NCBI RefSeq assembly: GCF_003412465.1
Contig: NZ_QTJV01000006.1
Span: 744,001-808,000 of the forward strand
Length of the DNA: 64,000 nucleotides
Reading direction: 5' to 3'
Source of the DNA: Chitinophaga silvisoli
Lineage (GTDB): Bacteria; Bacteroidota; Bacteroidia; Chitinophagales; Chitinophagaceae
The stretch's first letter is position 1. Every line of letters begins with the position of its first letter. The translations under genes and the position numbers were made by a program. Positions 1 to 7,785 of this stretch are shown here, one piece after another. Under the pieces are notes generated by a model. The model saw only the letters and a list, made by a program, of their open reading frames with translations, searched no databases and had not been told where the DNA came from.

Positions 1-35
1 GCATGAGAGGACCAATTGGTTACAATTAATTTTAT

Positions 36-2015
36 TTACCGGATCCGTACTATTTTGCTGGTGCCCAATAAACCCGCTTTGCCATTCACTTTCAGCACCC
101 AAACTCCAGCCGGCACCGTACTGATATCCAGCTGTACTGTACCTGATGTTTTAATCACCTTCTGCAATACTGGATTACCTGACTGTACATCCAGCAATGA
201 AATCTCCAGGGCCTCATGCCTTTCATTAGTAATATGCAAAGTCAGGGTATTGCCACCCACCGGGTTTGGATACACTGTCAGCGCTTCAGTACTCAGCTCC
301 TTAGCAGCAGCTGTTTTAGCTGAAGCGGTACATACCCCTACATAGGTCCATGGTTTTCCATCCCCCGCATTCAGATCAGGTCTTTCTCCCTGTGTCCACC
401 ATTTCGCCTGGTAGATCTTTCCATCATACGCCACCTGCTTGCCTGCTGTATAAATACCACCCTGAGACCATCCGGCAATACTGCCGCAGGTCTGCCCGTT
501 GCCACCACCATTACCGCCATTTCCTGAACAGGTACCCACTACTGCCCAGGTGTCATTACTACCGGGAACGTCTGCACTACCAGCCCACCACTGATTACGA
601 TACACAATAGAATTATACAATACTATATTGCCTGCACTGGTATAATTCTTCGTCGCATCCCATGCCGGCAGGTAAGCACAACCTGCAAAGGTCTGGCTGT
701 TCCATACGGCAAATGTGGTACTCGTCACTACAGAGTCCTTTCCATTCCGCAAAGCTACCGCCGTTGCCGTATAAGCCTTATACGCAGGCGGTGTCCAGGA
801 TACACTCGTACCTGGCAGGCGTTGCCCATCTATATTAATATATACAGCCGTCACCTCATTGTTCGGATCATTCTTTGTTACAGACAATGTAAGCGGAGAT
901 AAACTGCCCGCGTCCAGGATGCCATTGGCCGGACTTGTAAATGTCAGTGATACAATCCTGCTGCACTCCGCATTATCAATCACAAACTGGCTCATATTGG
1001 CACAACCACAATTACTGGCATTGTTGCCGCCATCCAGCTCCAGGCTCACGCCTTTCAAACCGGTATATCGTGTATAATGCCCGATTCGACCCAGGGTCTG
1101 TGACTTCTCGGTACCACCGCCACATTCCACACCACCATTGATGATATTCACGGTTGCACCAAAACCAGGCTTGATGCCGGCGGCCGTCTGCGTAGCCGTA
1201 GGTACCCACTTACCCGGAATCATCACATCATGACAGCAGGGCTTTGGATATTGCTCTGCCATCCAGAACCAGATGGCCGTTTCAAAAGCAATGGCACCAT
1301 CTTCGATCACCTTTTCGGGGTTGGCCAGCAATACATTCTTATCTCCAAAAATAAACTCACTTGCCTGTCCATAGTTATAATTATAACTCAGCTGGATAGG
1401 GCCACGGCCATGATAAGACTTGCCGGGAGCAGGGGGATACGCTGTATTCGTTTCATCCCTGTAACCAATATTGGTAGTGCCTTCATAGCCCACTTCTTCC
1501 CTGAAGTACAGGCCCCAGGCATACTGGCCACCGGGCGCTGTGGGCCAGCCACCCGTTGTTTCCTGTGAAATGTTTGCCAGGAATGCACTCAGTTCCCGCT
1601 TACGCACTGCCAGGTCACCTTCATTCGCAAAGGAGCCATAGTCTACAGTAGTGGTAATGATGTTGTTCGATGAACTGTTGAACCCATCTACGGTGCGGAT
1701 CACAATAGCTGAACCGGTAGTTTTGTCGACGCGGGTCAGGCGATACAGGTTCGTGGCACAGCGCCGCTCTACGATAATTTTGATATTGCTCATCCAGTTG
1801 ACGGCCTTCACGAAATTGGCGTAGGAATAAAAATCTTTGGCAGCGGTAGTGGGCAATGTACCGGCCCCTGTACGGTCGTCAGGATTGAAGCGGTGAGGAA
1901 AAAATGTATTCCATTCAGTGCTGTCGATGACGGAACTCAGGGATTGGGAACGGGTGGGCAGCCAGGAGCAGGTGAATAGGATCACCCACACAATGCGGGA
2001 AAACAATGTTTTCAT
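36..2015 (-). CDS. Secreted GH19 chitinase with two chitin-binding modules and T9SS sorting domain
   Basis: Predicted endochitinase hydrolysing beta-1,4-GlcNAc linkages in chitin outside the cell. Seen: signal peptide (residues 1-23); GH19 catalytic domain (about 120-330) with the SQETTGG motif (E152) and FREEVG (E174). The spacing of 22 residues equals that of the two catalytic glutamates of plant GH19 enzymes. The GRGPIQLSYNYNYG segment is also present. Then follow an Ig-like stretch (about 355-440), two CBM5/12-like modules of about 45 residues each rich in Trp (AWDATKNYTSAG..., IAGWSQGGIYTAGK...), and a T9SS type A C-terminal domain from about residue 585 (VYPNPVGGN). The architecture is complete. 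It is divergent from the esterase at 2128, with a small inverted repeat between them. Family assignment is firm; substrate is from family knowledge. Confidence 0.95.
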   Translation of the reverse strand: MKTLFSRIVWVILFTCSWLPTRSQSLSSVIDSTEWNTFFPHRFNPDDRTGAGTLPTTAAKDFYSYANFVKAVNWMSNIKIIVERRCATNLYRLTRVDKTTGSAIVIRTVDGFNSSSNNIITTTVDYGSFANEGDLAVRKRELSAFLANISQETTGGWPTAPGGQYAWGLYFREEVGYEGTTNIGYRDETNTAYPPAPGKSYHGRGPIQLSYNYNYGQASEFIFGDKNVLLANPEKVIEDGAIAFETAIWFWMAEQYPKPCCHDVMIPGKWVPTATQTAAGIKPGFGATVNIINGGVECGGGTEKSQTLGRIGHYTRYTGLKGVSLELDGGNNASNCGCANMSQFVIDNAECSRIVSLTFTSPANGILDAGSLSPLTLSVTKNDPNNEVTAVYINIDGQRLPGTSVSWTPPAYKAYTATAVALRNGKDSVVTSTTFAVWNSQTFAGCAYLPAWDATKNYTSAGNIVLYNSIVYRNQWWAGSADVPGSNDTWAVVGTCSGNGGNGGGNGQTCGSIAGWSQGGIYTAGKQVAYDGKIYQAKWWTQGERPDLNAGDGKPWTYVGVCTASAKTAAAKELSTEALTVYPNPVGGNTLTLHITNERHEALEISLLDVQSGNPVLQKVIKTSGTVQLDISTVPAGVWVLKVNGKAGLLGTSKIVRIR

Positions 2016-2053
2016 AGATACAGTATTTGGTTATTTTGAGTCTAACGAAGATA

Positions 2054-2072
2054 AGGTCAAATAGTATGACCT
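2054..2072. promoter_or_regulatory. Inverted repeat in divergent promoter region (AGGTCA-N7-TGACCT)
   Basis: Six-base arms AGGTCA and TGACCT separated by seven bases, in the 112-bp gap between the divergently transcribed chitinase and esterase. Size and symmetry fit a dimeric repressor or activator site. No regulator can be named. Confidence 0.35.
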
Positions 2073-2127
2073 AAAACATTTTTTTTCTATTTCAGAATTC
2101 ATATTTTTATTCCATACTTTTCCACTT

Positions 2128-2970
2128 ATGAAAACTATCCGACTTCTAGTCATAGTATTAGCCATTGGTATGCACGCATTTGCACAGGATAAAGACATCA
2201 TTCATATATGGCCGGGCCAGGTGCCGGGGGAAACCGCTCCCAAGCAGCCAGCCCACCCTACCCCCGATACTACCCGTGGAGTGGTACGCCTCACCGATGT
2301 GACTGACCCTGTCCTCCAGGTCTTCCGTCCTGCAAAACCCAATGGCGCAGCAGTGGTGGTATGCCCCGGTGGTGGTTATAAAATACTCGCTATCAACCTC
2401 GAAGGTGATGAAATAGCCCAATGGCTCAATAGCCTGGGTATTACTGCTTTTGTACTGCAATACCGGGTACCTGACAAAGAACAGGGTGCCCTGCAGGACG
2501 TACAACGTGCCATCCGCCTTGTAAAGAGCAGGGCGGCCACCTATGGGATCAACCCTGACAAAGTAGGTGTACTGGGCTTCTCCGCCGGCGGTAGTTTGAG
2601 CGCCCGGATCAGTACCCTCTATGATTCAAATACTTACACCAAAGTAGATGACGCAGACAAGCAATCAGCCAAACCAGCTTTCAGTGTACTCATCTACCCG
2701 GCTTACCTGGATAAGGGAGAAAACCGGAGCCTTACACCGGAGCTGAAAGTAAACGCCAATACCCCTCCTATGTTCCTGTTTGCCACTGCGGATGACCCCT
2801 ATGGCAATAGTGCCCTGGTCATGGCAGGTGCCCTTCGGGATGCAAAAGTGCCTGTAGAACTGCACTTTCTGTCACAGGGCGGTCATGGTTATGGTTTACG
2901 CAGGGGTAACGGAGCAGCCGAAACATGGCCTTCGCTGGCCGCCAAATGGCTGGCCCCCTATGGCCGATGA
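2128..2970 (+). CDS. Secreted alpha/beta-hydrolase, acetyl-xylan-esterase-like
   Basis: Predicted carbohydrate or carboxyl esterase of the BD-FAE / endo-xylanase-like alpha/beta-hydrolase type. Seen: signal peptide (1-20, ending AFAQ); oxyanion-hole segment CPGGGY (79-84); nucleophile elbow GFSAGG with S152; probable acid D222 or D223 (ATADDP); histidine H253 (GGHGYG). The length of 280 residues is normal for single-domain secreted esterases of Bacteroidota. Such enzymes usually remove acetyl groups from xylan or other glycans; the exact substrate cannot be read from the sequence. It stands alone, divergent from the chitinase, with the kinase gene 87 bp downstream on the same strand. Confidence 0.85.
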   Translation: MKTIRLLVIVLAIGMHAFAQDKDIIHIWPGQVPGETAPKQPAHPTPDTTRGVVRLTDVTDPVLQVFRPAKPNGAAVVVCPGGGYKILAINLEGDEIAQWLNSLGITAFVLQYRVPDKEQGALQDVQRAIRLVKSRAATYGINPDKVGVLGFSAGGSLSARISTLYDSNTYTKVDDADKQSAKPAFSVLIYPAYLDKGENRSLTPELKVNANTPPMFLFATADDPYGNSALVMAGALRDAKVPVELHFLSQGGHGYGLRRGNGAAETWPSLAAKWLAPYGR

Positions 2971-3057
2971 TGATAATCACCGGCATCACTGACACTCATC
3001 ATATGCATTCACCCCACCGTAGCGGAATTTTACAGCTGTAAGGCTGATCTTGTAACT

Positions 3058-4278
3058 ATGCTCTACGGTAACAACCTGTATAAAAAGGAATACGATAAAG
3101 AACTACAACGCTTTGAGGCGCTGTTCAATTTTGCCAGCATTGGCATACTGGTGACCAACCGGCAGGGGGAGATCGTCCTCATCAACGATTTTGCACTGGA
3201 ACAATTTGGTTATCAACGGGAAGAACTCATTGGCCAGACCATTGAGCGCCTCCTCCCCATGCGATTCCGTCCCAAACACGAAGAATACCGCGACGGCTTC
3301 AGTAGCCAACCCCAAAGCCGCCCTATGGGGATCGGCATGGACCTTTTTGCACTCAAAAAGGATGGCACTGAATTCTCAGTGGAGGTCAGCCTCAGTCAAT
3401 ACCAACATGAAGAAGGCTCTTTCGTCATTTCCTATATCAATAATATCACCGAAAGGAAAAAGGCGGAAGAAAAGCTCGAAAAAATGCATAACGAGCTGGA
3501 ACAGAAGATCGCTGAGCGTACCCAGCAACTTACCCATGCCCTGGAACAACTGGAACTCTCCAAGCAGGAAGTCATGATAGCGCTGAACAAGGAAAAAGAA
3601 CTGAGTGAGCTGAAAAGCCGCTTCGTTTCCATGGCATCCCATGAATTCAGGACACCACTGAGTACCATTCTTTCCTCTGCTTTCCTGGTTAACCAATACA
3701 TTAATACCGAAGACCAACCTAAAAGAAGTAAACATATACAAAGAATCATCTCTTCTGTGACCCTGCTCACCGAAGTATTGAACGATTTCCTGTCTGTAGG
3801 AAAAATTGAAGAAGGAGGTGTAACAGTAAGAAGCAACACCTTCGATATACAGCTACACACCACTGCTATAATCCAGGAAATGCAGGATCTTGTACAGGAA
3901 GGCCAGAAAATTGAGTATGAACACAAAGGCCCCTCCAAAGTAAAACTGGATCCTTCATTGATCAAACACATCTTGCTCAATCTCCTGGGCAACGCGATCA
4001 AATTCTCCGGAAAGCATGCGGTGATCCGCGTCAACACTCTCCAGAAAGGACATATTATCAAACTCGAAGTAAGCGATTCCGGTATAGGCATCTCCGAGGA
4101 GGACCAACAGCATCTGTTTGAGCGGTTTTTCAGGGGCACCAATGTCAGCAATATACAGGGAACCGGTTTGGGCCTGCACATTGTAAGTAAATACGCAGAA
4201 CTGATGAACGGAAAAATCACATGTAAGAGTGAATTAAATAAAGGTACTACCTTTACAGTGACCTTTCTGCAATCTTAA
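3058..4278 (+). CDS. PAS-domain sensor histidine kinase
   Basis: Cytoplasmic sensor kinase with no transmembrane segment. Seen: PAS domain about 15-135 (FASIGILVTNRQGEIV ... SYINNITERKKAEE), coiled-coil linker about 136-185, HisKA dimerisation domain with H-box SHEFRTPL (H195), and HATPase about 290-405 with the N box (LLNLLGNAIKFS), G1 (DSGIGI) and G2 (GTGLGLHI). The next gene starts 13 bp downstream and encodes a response regulator, so the two form an operon and a probable cognate pair. The signal sensed by the PAS domain is unknown. Confidence 0.93.
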   Translation: MLYGNNLYKKEYDKELQRFEALFNFASIGILVTNRQGEIVLINDFALEQFGYQREELIGQTIERLLPMRFRPKHEEYRDGFSSQPQSRPMGIGMDLFALKKDGTEFSVEVSLSQYQHEEGSFVISYINNITERKKAEEKLEKMHNELEQKIAERTQQLTHALEQLELSKQEVMIALNKEKELSELKSRFVSMASHEFRTPLSTILSSAFLVNQYINTEDQPKRSKHIQRIISSVTLLTEVLNDFLSVGKIEEGGVTVRSNTFDIQLHTTAIIQEMQDLVQEGQKIEYEHKGPSKVKLDPSLIKHILLNLLGNAIKFSGKHAVIRVNTLQKGHIIKLEVSDSGIGISEEDQQHLFERFFRGTNVSNIQGTGLGLHIVSKYAELMNGKITCKSELNKGTTFTVTFLQS

Positions 4279-4291
4279 CTAAAACGCTCTA

Positions 4292-5353
4292 ATGATGAAA
4301 ACTATCTTACTCATAGAAGACAACGACGATATTCGCGAGAACACCGCCGAAATCCTTGAGCTGGCCAACTACAAAGTATTAACCGCTGAAAATGGAAAAA
4401 CCGGTGTAGAGCTGGCCCTGGAGCATCAACCGGATCTGGTGGTATGTGATATTATGATGCCCGTACTGGACGGGTATGGGGTACTGCACCTGCTGCAAAA
4501 GAACCCCGATGTTCAGGATACCCCTTTTATCTTCCTAACCGCCAAGAGTGAGCGTGGAGATTTCCGTAAAGGTATGGAAATGGGTGCGGACGACTATATC
4601 ACCAAGCCATTCAGTGGCACCGACCTGCTGAATGCCGTGGAAAGAAGGCTGAAGAAAGCCGCTGTTAAGAAACTGGAACTTACGTCAGATATGGAAGGAT
4701 TACAACAGCTATTGACGAGTGCAACCGGTACGAACACACTGCAAACCCTCATGGAAGAAGGTAACACCGACCGGTTCAAGAAAAAACAACTTATTTACCA
4801 GGAAGGTAACCGCCCAACCAGCCTGTATTATATACAGAAAGGACGAGTGAAAACCTACAAAGTCAATAATGACGGTAAAGAACTGGCAGCTAACCTCTAT
4901 AGCACCGGCGACTTCCTGGGCTATGTAGCCCTCCTGGAAGGCAGTAACTATCATGAAAATGCAGAAGCACTGGACGATTGTGAACTGACCGCCATTCCCA
5001 GAGAAGACTTTGAAACACTCATCAACAATAACCGCGAAGTAGCCCAGCAATTTATACGACTGCTAGCCAAAAATATCACGGAAAAGGAACAACAACTGCT
5101 CCACATCGCTTACAGCTCCCTGCGTAAGAAAGTGGCAGAAGCCCTCCTCTTCCTCAAAAAGAAATACCACGTGGCCAAGGATCAGCCTTTCTCGATCGAC
5201 ATCTCCAGAGAAAACCTGGCGACCATCGCAGGAACAGCTACCGAATCCATGATCAGAACACTTGGTGATTTCAGAGATGAGAAGTTACTGGAGATAAAAC
5301 AAGGGGTTATCACGATCCTGAACGAACAAAAGCTGGCTAATCTGGTAAACTAA
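4292..5353 (+). CDS. Response regulator fused to Crp/Fnr-type transcription factor
   Basis: Two-component regulator with an unusual output. Seen: receiver domain 1-120 with acidic pocket ED-ND (10-12), phosphoacceptor D53 (VVCDIMMP) and conserved lysine (TKPFS). A cyclic-nucleotide-binding-like jelly roll follows at about 145-255 (FKKKQLIYQEGNRPTSLYYI), then a Crp-type winged helix at about 265-345 (ISRENLATIAGTATESMIRTL). It lies 13 bp after the PAS kinase. A second ATG lies one codon in (MMK), so the exact start is uncertain by one residue. Phosphorylation probably controls a Crp-like DNA-binding unit; whether the jelly roll binds a nucleotide is unknown. Confidence 0.92.
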   Translation: MMKTILLIEDNDDIRENTAEILELANYKVLTAENGKTGVELALEHQPDLVVCDIMMPVLDGYGVLHLLQKNPDVQDTPFIFLTAKSERGDFRKGMEMGADDYITKPFSGTDLLNAVERRLKKAAVKKLELTSDMEGLQQLLTSATGTNTLQTLMEEGNTDRFKKKQLIYQEGNRPTSLYYIQKGRVKTYKVNNDGKELAANLYSTGDFLGYVALLEGSNYHENAEALDDCELTAIPREDFETLINNNREVAQQFIRLLAKNITEKEQQLLHIAYSSLRKKVAEALLFLKKKYHVAKDQPFSIDISRENLATIAGTATESMIRTLGDFRDEKLLEIKQGVITILNEQKLANLVN

Positions 5354-5441
5354 GCATGATAAAAATCAGTTTTCTTACTGACCCGTATCCTGTTTGGCCA
5401 AACAGACGCTAAGTATCTTTGAACTGATAAGATTTTTAGCG

Positions 5442-5852
5442 ATGGAAGACTTGCGCAATGCCCTTGATAGGTGCAAAAAACAACTGGCCGTACTGGAAAA
5501 CCGGAATATCAACCTTAAAACCCAGTTAGCCAATATTTTACAGTTTCACTTTGATCGTTCCCTGTTGGAAAAACTGGAATACTTCCATACTGCGTTTCTT
5601 CAGATGGATACACGATTCGAAGCGCTGCGCAACGAGGTGGCTTTGCAACAAGCCTGGTTAACCCCACATGAAAGCGATTTTTCTAATGAGGAACATATCA
5701 GGCGACACCAGCAGCACATGCTGGAAAAGCTGGAAAACATGGAAAGAGATGCGAGGCGGCTGGGATTAGGATTCGATGAGTATGTGACCGAGCACTTTCC
5801 CGTGAATCTGGTCGTGCAGGCGCAGGAGATAAGGAAACGAGATATCAGGTGA
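5442..5852 (+). CDS. Hypothetical coiled-coil protein
   Basis: Not recognised. A 136-residue protein if translation begins at ATG 5442 (MEDLRNALD). The frame extends upstream to a TTG at 5394, but the ATG start removes an uncharacteristic hydrophobic stretch and is preferred. The sequence is soluble, rich in Leu, Glu, Gln and Arg, with heptad-like helices over most of its length. It lies 88 bp after the response regulator and is followed by a strong terminator. It may belong to the same transcription unit; no function is assigned. Confidence 0.6.
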   Translation: MEDLRNALDRCKKQLAVLENRNINLKTQLANILQFHFDRSLLEKLEYFHTAFLQMDTRFEALRNEVALQQAWLTPHESDFSNEEHIRRHQQHMLEKLENMERDARRLGLGFDEYVTEHFPVNLVVQAQEIRKRDIR

Positions 5853-5863
5853 AGATTTTAAAT

Positions 5864-5893
5864 AAGGACCGTCATGACGGTCCTTATTTTTTT
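5864..5893 (+). terminator. Intrinsic terminator
   Basis: Perfect 22-bp palindrome AAGGACCGTCA/TGACGGTCCTT directly followed by ATTTTTTTAT. It lies just after the stop of the coiled-coil gene at 5852 and before the membrane protein gene at 5942. Textbook rho-independent terminator on the plus strand. Confidence 0.9.
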
Positions 5894-5941
5894 ATAAACA
5901 AATTAAAAATAAGAACTATATTAGCCCCGATTCTGAGTCCT

Positions 5942-6388
5942 ATGCCAACGAAACGACTGATCGAGCTTATTTCAGCACTCCTGATTTTCCTGTTTGTCTA
6001 TACCAGTATCAGCAAACTGCTGGATTATTCCGTATTCAACAGACAACTTAGCCAATCTCCCTTCATCACCCAATACGCTAATCTTATCTCCTGGGCACTG
6101 CCCCTTGGAGAACTCCTGATAGCTGGCCTCCTGATGGTCAATAAAACCCGTTTAACAGGCCTTTACTGCTCCTTTTTCCTGCTCAGCCTATTCACTTTCT
6201 ACCTGGTCGCTATGCTCAGGTATAGCCCATATATACCCTGTTCCTGCGGAGGCATATTACAACACCTCTCCTGGCAGGCACACATCATCTTTAATGCAGC
6301 ATTCATAATCATAACCACCATTGGGGTACTGCTTCACGTACATAAGCATCAACGAAAAACTTTGCCAGGAGCTGCCGAAAACCTGTAG
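5942..6388 (+). CDS. MauE/DoxX-like redox-associated membrane protein
   Basis: Integral inner-membrane protein with four hydrophobic helices (about 8-28, 47-67, 72-92, 112-135) and a C-x-C pair (C100, C102 in PCSCGG) between helices 3 and 4. This layout is typical of the MauE/DoxX family, whose characterised member MauE is needed for disulfide maturation of methylamine dehydrogenase. The frame runs upstream to 5849 but crosses the terminator hairpin, so ATG 5942 (MPTKRLIE) is chosen, giving 148 residues. It is followed 43 bp later by a gene for a secreted peptide with two cysteines, a possible substrate or partner (inference). Confidence 0.8.
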   Translation: MPTKRLIELISALLIFLFVYTSISKLLDYSVFNRQLSQSPFITQYANLISWALPLGELLIAGLLMVNKTRLTGLYCSFFLLSLFTFYLVAMLRYSPYIPCSCGGILQHLSWQAHIIFNAAFIIITTIGVLLHVHKHQRKTLPGAAENL

Positions 6389-6431
6389 AAAAGAGTAGGC
6401 ATGAATCAACAAAATAATAATCCTTAAGACC

Positions 6432-6647
6432 ATGAAAAAGACCTTAAGTATCGCCTTCATTGCCGCACTGCTGGCAGTAGGCACCGCGTTTGCCAGCCAT
6501 AGAGCAGAAACTACCTGGATCTTTTATGAGGGAAGCACCAGAACAGGCTTTGCCAGCGACATCAAAAATATTTATTGCTATGGTGCCAACAGGCAACTAT
6601 GTGCCGTTGATGCAAACAATGGGGCTAACATTATTTACCGTCCCTAA
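6432..6647 (+). CDS. Small secreted two-cysteine peptide (DUF6520-like)
   Basis: A 71-residue precursor with a clear signal peptide (1-21, ending TAFA) and a mature part of about 50 residues. The mature part contains exactly two cysteines, C49 and C57 (IYCYGANRQLCAV), capable of forming one disulfide. Small exported peptides of this type (DUF6520-like) are, as I recall, found beside MauE/DoxX-like membrane proteins in Bacteroidota, as here; the family name is from memory and not verified. Function unknown. A GC-rich hairpin follows the stop. Confidence 0.7.
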   Translation: MKKTLSIAFIAALLAVGTAFASHRAETTWIFYEGSTRTGFASDIKNIYCYGANRQLCAVDANNGANIIYRP

Positions 6648-6669
6648 GCCAACATTCCTAAATTTTTCA

Positions 6670-6697
6670 GGGGCTGACCAGCATAAGCTTCAGCCCC
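6670..6697 (+). terminator. Hairpin after the secreted peptide gene, possible weak terminator
   Basis: GGGGCTG ... CAGCCCC stem with a 14-base loop between the peptide gene (ends 6647) and the next gene (starts 6718). The following bases are only weakly T-rich, so it may attenuate rather than stop transcription. Confidence 0.45.
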
Positions 6698-6717
6698 GCC
6701 TCATTTAATAAACAACC

Positions 6718-7785
6718 ATGCGCAAAGCCATTATCATCCTCCTCTCCCTCTTTCTTTCCGCAGTCATCATCGTCACCTTCCTGGTGAAAACCGCCCCCCT
6801 GGCCAATAAAGTCCTGAACGGATTTGACAGAACCATCCTGCCGGCCAGCTTCCTCACCCCATTAGGCAACATGCCCGCCAGCGACAGTATCCAGCTCGTA
6901 AGCGGCGCTACACCTACCCAACTCTTTTTCTCTACTACCGACCCTACCCTCATTCTCAGTACCGATTATCATTTTAAACATCCCCGCCAAATCCGGCTGC
7001 CCCTCTCCCAGGGCCTCATCGATTCCCTGCAAACCTATTTCTATACCACCATCGACTCTCCCTACGTACATATCTATGCCTACAACCTGCCGGCTATTAT
7101 CACCCTCCCCCTCTCCGGTGGTACTCCACAGGTGTTCAGGTTAGCTCCCGGAGGCTTCTCGAAAGCATATGCCATCGCCCCCGATCAGTTCATTCTCCGT
7201 AAACTGGACAGGAAAATTTTTGATCAGCAATTCCTGAAAGTTAATACCACTACCCATACAATCACCGTTGAAAAAAACCTCTCTACCCTACACCAGGATG
7301 GAGGTATGAGTACTGACGGCACCCTTATTTACGATTCGGCAAACAAAAAACTGATCTATACCTATTTCTACCTCAATCAATTCTTTAGTTTCGATACCTC
7401 CCTGCAAAAGTTACACGATGGCCATACCATCGATACCTCCAGCCATTCCCGCTTCCAGCTGTCTGATGCCACTGCCCGCAATGAACATGTATTCACCAGT
7501 CAGGGACCCGACCAGATGGTGAACAATACCAGCTTTGTACACAAGGGAAAATTATTCATTCACTCTCTCCTGAAAGGAGATCATGAAGCGGAAGGGAAAT
7601 TCAGTACCAATACAGCTATTGACAAGTACGATGTAAATACGCATCAATACCTGGGCAGCTTCTACCTGCCACTGCGCCCAGAGAAAGTGCTCCGTATCCA
7701 GATCTTCAATGATAAAATGGTTATACAATGCAGGGATTACATCTATAGTTACGCTATCAATACCCGGGATTCTGTGTTAAATTAG
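6718..7785 (+). CDS. Membrane-anchored hypothetical protein, propeller-like
   Basis: Not recognised with certainty. The 355-residue protein has one N-terminal membrane anchor (about 3-24) and a large exported domain of short beta-strand segments (TLILSTDYHF, GTLIYDSANKKLIYTYFYLNQF, RIQIFNDKMVIQCRDYIYSY). These read like a beta-propeller of the BF3164/TolB-like kind; this is a structural guess. It follows the MauE-like protein and the two-cysteine peptide on the same strand, suggesting a shared function. Its last 29 bases overlap the 3' end of the SusD gene on the other strand. Confidence 0.65.
   Translation: MRKAIIILLSLFLSAVIIVTFLVKTAPLANKVLNGFDRTILPASFLTPLGNMPASDSIQLVSGATPTQLFFSTTDPTLILSTDYHFKHPRQIRLPLSQGLIDSLQTYFYTTIDSPYVHIYAYNLPAIITLPLSGGTPQVFRLAPGGFSKAYAIAPDQFILRKLDRKIFDQQFLKVNTTTHTITVEKNLSTLHQDGGMSTDGTLIYDSANKKLIYTYFYLNQFFSFDTSLQKLHDGHTIDTSSHSRFQLSDATARNEHVFTSQGPDQMVNNTSFVHKGKLFIHSLLKGDHEAEGKFSTNTAIDKYDVNTHQYLGSFYLPLRPEKVLRIQIFNDKMVIQCRDYIYSYAINTRDSVLN

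Noticed and set aside
3432..4220. 262-codon open frame on the minus strand inside the PAS kinase gene
   Set aside because: Lies antisense to clear HisKA/HATPase motifs; Ser/Cys/Leu-rich translation is the typical shadow of a coding strand.
5849..5941. Upstream extension of the MauE-like frame
   Set aside because: It would begin before and read through a strong terminator hairpin and add a non-hydrophobic N terminus; ATG 5942 gives a normal first membrane helix.
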